Shown piece by piece: positions 59,001 to 64,000 of a stretch of 64,000 nt of DNA. Under the pieces are notes generated by a model. That model was not told the DNA's origin and did no database searches. It was given only the letters and a program-made list of their open reading frames with translations. The position numbers were made by a program, and so were the translations under genes. The DNA comes from Armillaria gallica (lineage: Eukaryota; Basidiomycota; Agaricomycetes; Agaricales; Physalacriaceae): NCBI GenBank assembly GCA_037576215.1, contig JBANDB010000002.1, positions 1,674,001-1,738,000 on the forward strand. The letters are read 5' to 3'. Every line of letters begins with the position of its first letter. Within the stretch, counting starts at the first letter, position 1.

Positions 59001-59771
59001 ATGCGTGGTATAAAGGAAAGTCATTTTTCTTGGAAATTTCTTCTAATACTACGCTGGGGCACAAATGGTGCTGTCCTCCATACAGTTCCTCTATAATTAA
59101 CATCCTTCTCCATCACGGATATCAGGAAACGTGGTATATGGTAGAGGAAGTCCATCTTCTCCGCCCTTTCATCGCGCACATCCTATGAAAGATTGGTTCT
59201 TGCACTCGCCCTCCTCCCGTATAACATATGGGCTCGCTCCGAGGGGATACATGGAAGGACTCGTTCGGCAGTGAGTTTGGCGCATCGACGGAAGGCTTTT
59301 CGGGGGGAGATACACGAGGCTGTGGCAGCTAAAAGATGTATGGTAGTGCAGACCTGATAACTTAGGAAGCTCTGCACGCGGTGGGTGCTCACGCCTGCCT
59401 GTCAGCGGCGACGGCATTCCTCGGTGACGCAAATCCTGTCTGTCTCATACTTTCAGCAGGGAATAGCCCTGCATAACAGCAATGTCTTGACGAGGTTCTG
59501 TCGTAAGATGGGGATAACGTCGTGGTCAGAGAGAAGACTAAAATTGTTCCCACGGCAACAGTCCTTTGTCTGATGTCGTACAGTGATTGGTCAACGAAGA
59601 ACTATGTGTGTTGTATATTTCATCTCAACCTAAACAAATAATCTCCTGCCGGACGAAGGGTCATACTTGCACTTCGTCCCTTTCTCGACGTCGAGGGTAC
59701 CAAAGATATTGATGTATACCACCCAAGAAGCGCCACACCATCGATTCGCGCGGGTGCATCTAGATCACCGG
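59001..59771. other. Repeat fragments, no gene assigned
   Basis: 59400-59600 resembles one arm of the HET-flanking repeats (ACTTTCAGCAGGGAATAGCC...TTGTTCCCACGGC). Confidence 0.35.
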
Positions 59772-62700
59772 TTATATTAGTTTCTCACTAGAAAGAATAG
59801 CAAGTCTGCTCACTGAGTAACGATCGTTCGTATCATTTGAATCAGAAAAGAACCCATCAAGCTCGTCCAGGGCCAAACGGATATTACTCTTCGCTTTGTC
59901 GATGGCCTCAGGCTTAAGGACCTCGAACCCATGATTCGTCCGTTTCTGCTGCTTGACGAAAAACTCCCCTCCATCATCTTGCAGTAGATCTCGCAATTTC
60001 CGACGACATTGATCCCAAGACGGATCTGATGGTCGAAGACTTGCCAGTGCTCGTATGTCTCTGCAGATCGCTCCCGATAGTCGAGCTGGTGTTATCTCTA
60101 ACATACTGGGCGTTTTACCGAACGCGTTCCACCCGTTGGTGGTTAAAATGCAACACGCCAAAAAGAGATTCTCGGGCTCGTGAAGATAGTCCAAATGCCG
60201 CTGGATATCTATCGATGCGTGCGGTGCTGCAAGCCCATCGATATATCCGTTAATAACACTGACTAGCGATGGACGGAGGGAGTGATCTCCGAAAACATCC
60301 AGACATCGCGTCTCGAGGAAAACGTCGTATACGGTTTCCACGCCATGCCTGAGGCCAAGTCCTAAAATATCGCAGATGCTATCGAAGGGTGAATGCCAAG
60401 GCTGATTAGTATCGTACGGTGCGTCGTACTGACTGATCAGGAATTCAACCAGTGGTCGTAGAGCGGGCCAAAAATTGTGCTTTGGGCAGTACCCAGGTTC
60501 TAGTAATGGCGAAGCACCGACCATCGCCGAATACAAATCCACCAGAGACATTTGAGGACCCGTCCATTCAGGCTCAAGCTTGAAAACAGGGCTATGCATG
60601 ACGACGTGTTCTACGAGATCAGAAAGAGCGGAAATCTGTTCATCAGGGGGATTGTTAAACACGACATAGCCCTCAAGGCCGTACAGTGCTGTTATGAGGG
60701 TGCGTTGCGTGTCGATATCAAAAGAAGACAGGGAGACCCGGTGGAGTAGATATCGAACGGAAGCCAGCGCCAACGAAAAGGTAGGCGGAAATGATGTTTT
60801 ATCGGCCAATTTATTGAACGCTGAAATCATGTTTAACATGTTAGCTGTGAATTCTTCCAGGAAGTATTCCCGAACTGCAATTGCAAAGTAAACACATGGC
60901 GATGTGCCTTTCGGCATCTGTAGCTTCCAAGGAATGATGTAACTGCACAGGTGCATAGGAAAATCATCTAGTGAGTGGATGTCGATCGGGGCAAAAAGGC
61001 CGTCATCTTTGGCTATTTGCATGAGCTGAAGCCAAATGACCGGAGGTAGCATTACTGGTGAGTGTGTTACCTGTCGGAAAAATGCGGTGGAAGTCGGTGA
61101 ATCGGGTGGTTTGTGTTTACTCCTCTGAAGAATATTGTTCGATTGGACAGCAACGATGAGCCCCTGGTCATTGTCGGCAGCATTAACGTAAGATCGTGAT
61201 TTGATTTCGTTATGGAGGTAATTATGCAGGTGTGGGATGAACAACTCAAAGCGAAGTAGACGCTCGACTTTGGATTCCATTCCCAGCGATGGCTTCGAGG
61301 AGTGCCGCCATAGGTACTGCATGGAATTGTTAAGCAGAGTGTCGTGGGCTTCACGGATGCGTGTGGCTTTTTCCAAAGACTTTCTTCACTGCAGCCTTGG
61401 CTGATAGCGGTAAGCCACCGATGGACTGGATCACAATCCTGTGTACTGTAGGATTGGACGACGATGAGAACAGCCAATGTAACGCTTCCACTGATAGAGT
61501 TTCTGACTCTTCTTGCACCACTCCTCTTTCCAGATCATCCAATGACCTGATCTTCGCTCTGGGCTTGTCGAGAGTGAAGTCAGGCCGCTGTCCTTCTTTC
61601 ACGAAGAGTGGACGGACATGTTTAGGGAATAAGTCCTGCGTAATGTAGTGATAGGGAAAGTATACGAGGTCTGACAGCGGCGTACGGTAGGGGCATTGCG
61701 GGTATAGAATAGGTAGGAAGATGGTTATCAGATACATCGTGTATGCCGCCACAGTGCCAACACCAATAACCCAGGAAAAGCCGGGTCGAAGTGGTACAAG
61801 GAATATGGTCAATCCAACGAAGAAGATACCAAGTGCGAGGTGCATGAGGACGGGAAGAAGCCCAACGATAACGAGGACGTGCCACTTCTGGAATCCCCCA
61901 TAACGATATTGTCGAACATGGCTTCGCTCTTGAGGCGTTCCTGATGGGAGGGCAAGGTAATGGTGGAGCCACTGTTTCACGAGTACGGCGACCAGAGCAG
62001 TGGCCAGACTGAGGGAGAGGCTCGTGAACCATAGCCCATTCACCCAGACGTCTGTGGTCACAGGAGTGAACTTGGTGTTAGGATTCAGTGAGGATGCTGG
62101 GACATTGTCAAGAGAGGAACCGTTCGCGATGGCACGCTGAATGAGGACCATTTCAAAGAGCAGGGATGCCGATACCTGAGTATAGTCTGCCTGCAAGCTC
62201 TGGTATGTTTGCGATACGAAGGCTGACACCACCGCTGAGAAAAGACCGGCCTGAAATGTCGTCAGCGATAAAAATGGTGATAAGAGTTCGACGCTCACAA
62301 AAACAAGGAGTACGTCAACACTATCCCTCGATTCCCCGACCATCCTGACATCGTGGTTCGTACTCTCGTCCAAGTAGGTCCTCCAAACTCTCGCATTCGG
62401 GGCTGTTTCTTCGTAGATCTTATCTTCGGGGTACTTGTCCTCATAGTTGAAAGGGTCATTGCCTATAGATAGCCTTCATTAGACACCATTATAATCGCAG
62501 GGAACCTAAGCAAGAGCAGCGATACCTGTCTTTAAACCAGCATCTGGCCTGGACTTCTTCACACCTTTATCACCCTCGACGCCGGCTTCTTCCTGTATTC
62601 CTGGGCTCAACAATGGTTCGACCCCAATACTATCCGAATTGACGTTTTCCTTGCCAGTCTCCATTTCCTTTGGCTTCTCTTCGCTGTTTTGACGCTTTTT

Positions 62701-62805
62701 TGAGCCATTGTTCTGCGACGACCCTTCTGGGTGGTTCTGTACATCGGAGATGCCTTCAGAAGAGCGTCTGCCGGGTACTTTGTCGACTCGGTACTGGTCA
62801 GACAT
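59772..62805 (-). CDS. DUF6535 membrane protein gene with one apparent frameshift
   Basis: ATG at 62805 (MSDQYRVDKV). Exon 1 62526-62805; intron 62463-62525 (63 nt, GTATCG...CTATAG); exon 2 62299-62462; a 48-nt intron 62251-62298 (GTGAGC, CTGAC, CAG) that is in frame and stop-free; exon 3 from 62250. The DUF6535 core starts VWRTYLDE, then AGLFSAVVSAFVSQTYQSLQ, a WFTSLSLSLATALVAVLVKQ membrane span and two more spans near 61.7-61.9 kb. The core is followed by about 530 residues of helical soluble sequence ending at 59772. At 61351-61376 the frame must change by one base, in a five-base homopolymer (T run on the plus strand, AAAAA in the gene), to pass from KKVFGKS to EKATRIREAH. Function of the family is unknown; it is common in Agaricomycetes. 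Confidence 0.85.
62251..62298 (-). other. Intron 2 of the DUF6535 gene, in-frame and stop-free
   Basis: GTGAGC...GCTGACGACATTTCAG, 48 nt, phase 0. Removing it joins VDVLLVF to AGLFSAVV as the family expects. Retention would insert 16 residues. Confidence 0.8.
62463..62525 (-). other. Intron 1 of the DUF6535 gene
   Basis: GTATCG donor and CTATAG acceptor. Splicing joins ACA-G and GC-AAT to continue TGNDPFNYED. Confidence 0.85.
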
Positions 62806-62970
62806 GACTGGTCCACAGCTGCCTGCTGACAAGACGTTACAGATGGAGATGAAACAACCCTGGTGGGCGACCCTGATCCGAGCACCTCTTTCTGTTTAGC
62901 GCCGTGGCTGAGACTGAATATGAATGTAAGCGCTGGGTGCTGTGATTCTCCATTTTGCAGTGTTTAGTGG

Positions 62971-63530
62971 ATGGAGAGAAAGGATAATGCCTGCCGGTTG
63001 GGAAGGCTGTGTTTCTTGCAACGCGGTCACGTTCATCCTTGGGTTAAGATGTCCTTCCTCCAATATATACTACCGAGACAACACGGAGCACCTCTTTCCA
63101 TCGAGTGTCTCCCCTGCAGCATACAAAAATTGGCATACACATGCACTATACACGTCTCCACCATCGCCAAAATATTCGATCCTGTGTATCTGAGCGATGA
63201 ATACAGCTCATTTACCGACCCTTTCTCTGTCCTCGTGCACATCTACCTACAAGGCACCGACGTACCACACCCCCATGGCCATTTATCGCACACAAAGAAA
63301 CAGACCTGCAGCAAGTATATCCTGAATGTTGTTTTGGTGGAAGCTCGATGCTGCGAGGTGTTTTTCGAGAAACAGGACTGTCCGGTATGGTCGGAGGTGG
63401 ACCTGGACGATGTTTGTGCTTGAAGTAGTAGAAGAAGTCGGACTAGCGGATCCTCAGAAAAGTCGGGCGTACCGAGCGATAAGCAGCGGCGGAGGTACCC
63501 CAAATGCTGATTGGATAACGAGCAGATATT
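62971..63530 (+). pseudogene. R2 family gene, copy d (broken)
   Basis: The frame to 63423 contains KIFDPVYLSDEYSSFTDPFS, matching copy b, and CEVFFEKQDCPVWSEVDLDD, matching copy c. After a TGA at 63421 similarity to the C-terminus of copy c continues in another frame (CGATAAGCAGCGGCGGAGGT). Confidence 0.5.
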
Positions 63531-63540
63531 GCAACAAAGT

Positions 63541-64000
63541 CCACCTAGCAGATAACAGAGAGTGCCGGTGTAGGTGAAGCCCGAGCAAAGACACTGATAG
63601 TCGCTCGCATTCCGAAATTGCATATCGACTCGCAAAGGCATAAACTTGAGAAGATACGACTTCAAATTTATTATAATACCGAGAAAAATCTTCTTCATTC
63701 TACCATTAAATGAATCGGATAAGTACGAGGAGTCGAACCTCGGGCTGTGATGTTAGCCATTACACCTATCCGAGCCATAGTGGGTCTCAATCTTTGATGC
63801 GTTACCACCACGACCTACTAGCTTGCAACCTCTCTGCTCTCAAACCTCAACCCACTCGGACAGAGACGCTGGCCTTACCGTCATGTCGTATGATAATGGT
63901 GGGCACAAGACTCTAAACATTCAAATCCTATCTGGTAGATTCACGTCACGGCCTGTAATCGGGGAATTGGGCGTCTTCACGAGGTAAACGAGAAGCTTGT
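63541..64000. repeat. Dispersed repeat with tRNA-like D, copy 2
   Basis: Collinear with 53813-54240, ending with GGCGTCTTCACGAGG(T)AAACGAG against GACGTATTCATGAGGCGAACGAG. It runs off the window end. Confidence 0.8.
63717..63771 (-). ncRNA. tRNA-like D2, no anticodon arm
   Basis: Minus strand, 55 nt. Acceptor GGATAGG/CTTATCC pairs over 7 bp with one G-T. D stem GTG/CAC is perfect with loop TAATGGCTAACAT, followed by a 4-nt linker. T arm CGAGG/CCTCG is perfect with loop TTCGACT. T5 about 29 nt downstream. The body resembles a Glu-type tRNA minus its anticodon arm. Confidence 0.6.

Noticed and set aside
61351..61376. A very short intron to explain the DUF6535 frame change
   Set aside because: No GT...AG pair of plausible intron length restores the frame here; a single-base difference in the homopolymer is simpler.
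41813..63771. Canonical tRNA genes, possibly with introns
   Set aside because: An intron would make the loci longer than 72 nt; these are 51-64 nt with no room for an anticodon stem-loop. No anticodon can be assigned.

Overview
The window looks like nuclear DNA of a filamentous basidiomycete, most likely an Agaricomycete. It has 48-69 nt spliceosomal introns with GTRNGY-type donors and CTGAC-like branch sites, a HET-domain gene, a DUF6535 multi-membrane-span gene, a chromodomain-bearing Ty3/Gypsy element and multi-copy gene families full of nonsense codons. No bacterial, organellar or rRNA features were seen. The organism call is inference from family content, not from a marker gene.

Layout. 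Positions 1-10200 hold one Ty3/Gypsy chromovirus (1111-9569: 416-bp LTRs, AGGGA target duplication) inserted in a member of a small dispersed gene family. Positions 10200-18800 are degraded sequence with one recognisable XPG/FEN-type nuclease pseudogene (-, 14778-15497). Positions 18800-32100 are a repeat-rich block: two decayed copies of a ~1.6-kb LTR-like element, a Zn2Cys6-like gene, two more multi-exon genes of repetitive type, and an array of four tRNA-T-arm-like hairpins. Positions 32100-41500 are gene-poor, with one young CpG-rich copy of the LTR-like element (37962-39590). From about 41.5 kb the texture changes to CpG-rich sequence with many small repeats: at least ten copies of a ~60-nt tRNA-like sequence with A box, B box and a nearby T-run but no anticodon arm, further families of the same architecture, a TA-flanked MITE, a broken repeated gene family (R2), and two intact-looking host-type genes: a HET-domain gene (-, 49712-51801) between ~0.8-kb direct repeats, and a DUF6535 gene (-, 59772-62805) with one apparent frameshift.

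How it fits together. The left two thirds is a transposon graveyard whose decay is almost purely C-to-T/G-to-A. All 24 premature stops I counted in the retroelement frames are TGA (23) or TAG (1), as CGA-to-TGA and CAG-to-TAG would give. The old LTR-like copies differ from the young one mainly at CpG. This points to methylcytosine deamination or a RIP-like process. The right third escapes this and carries the self/non-self-type gene plus the tRNA-like families, which are the best candidate here for something undescribed.
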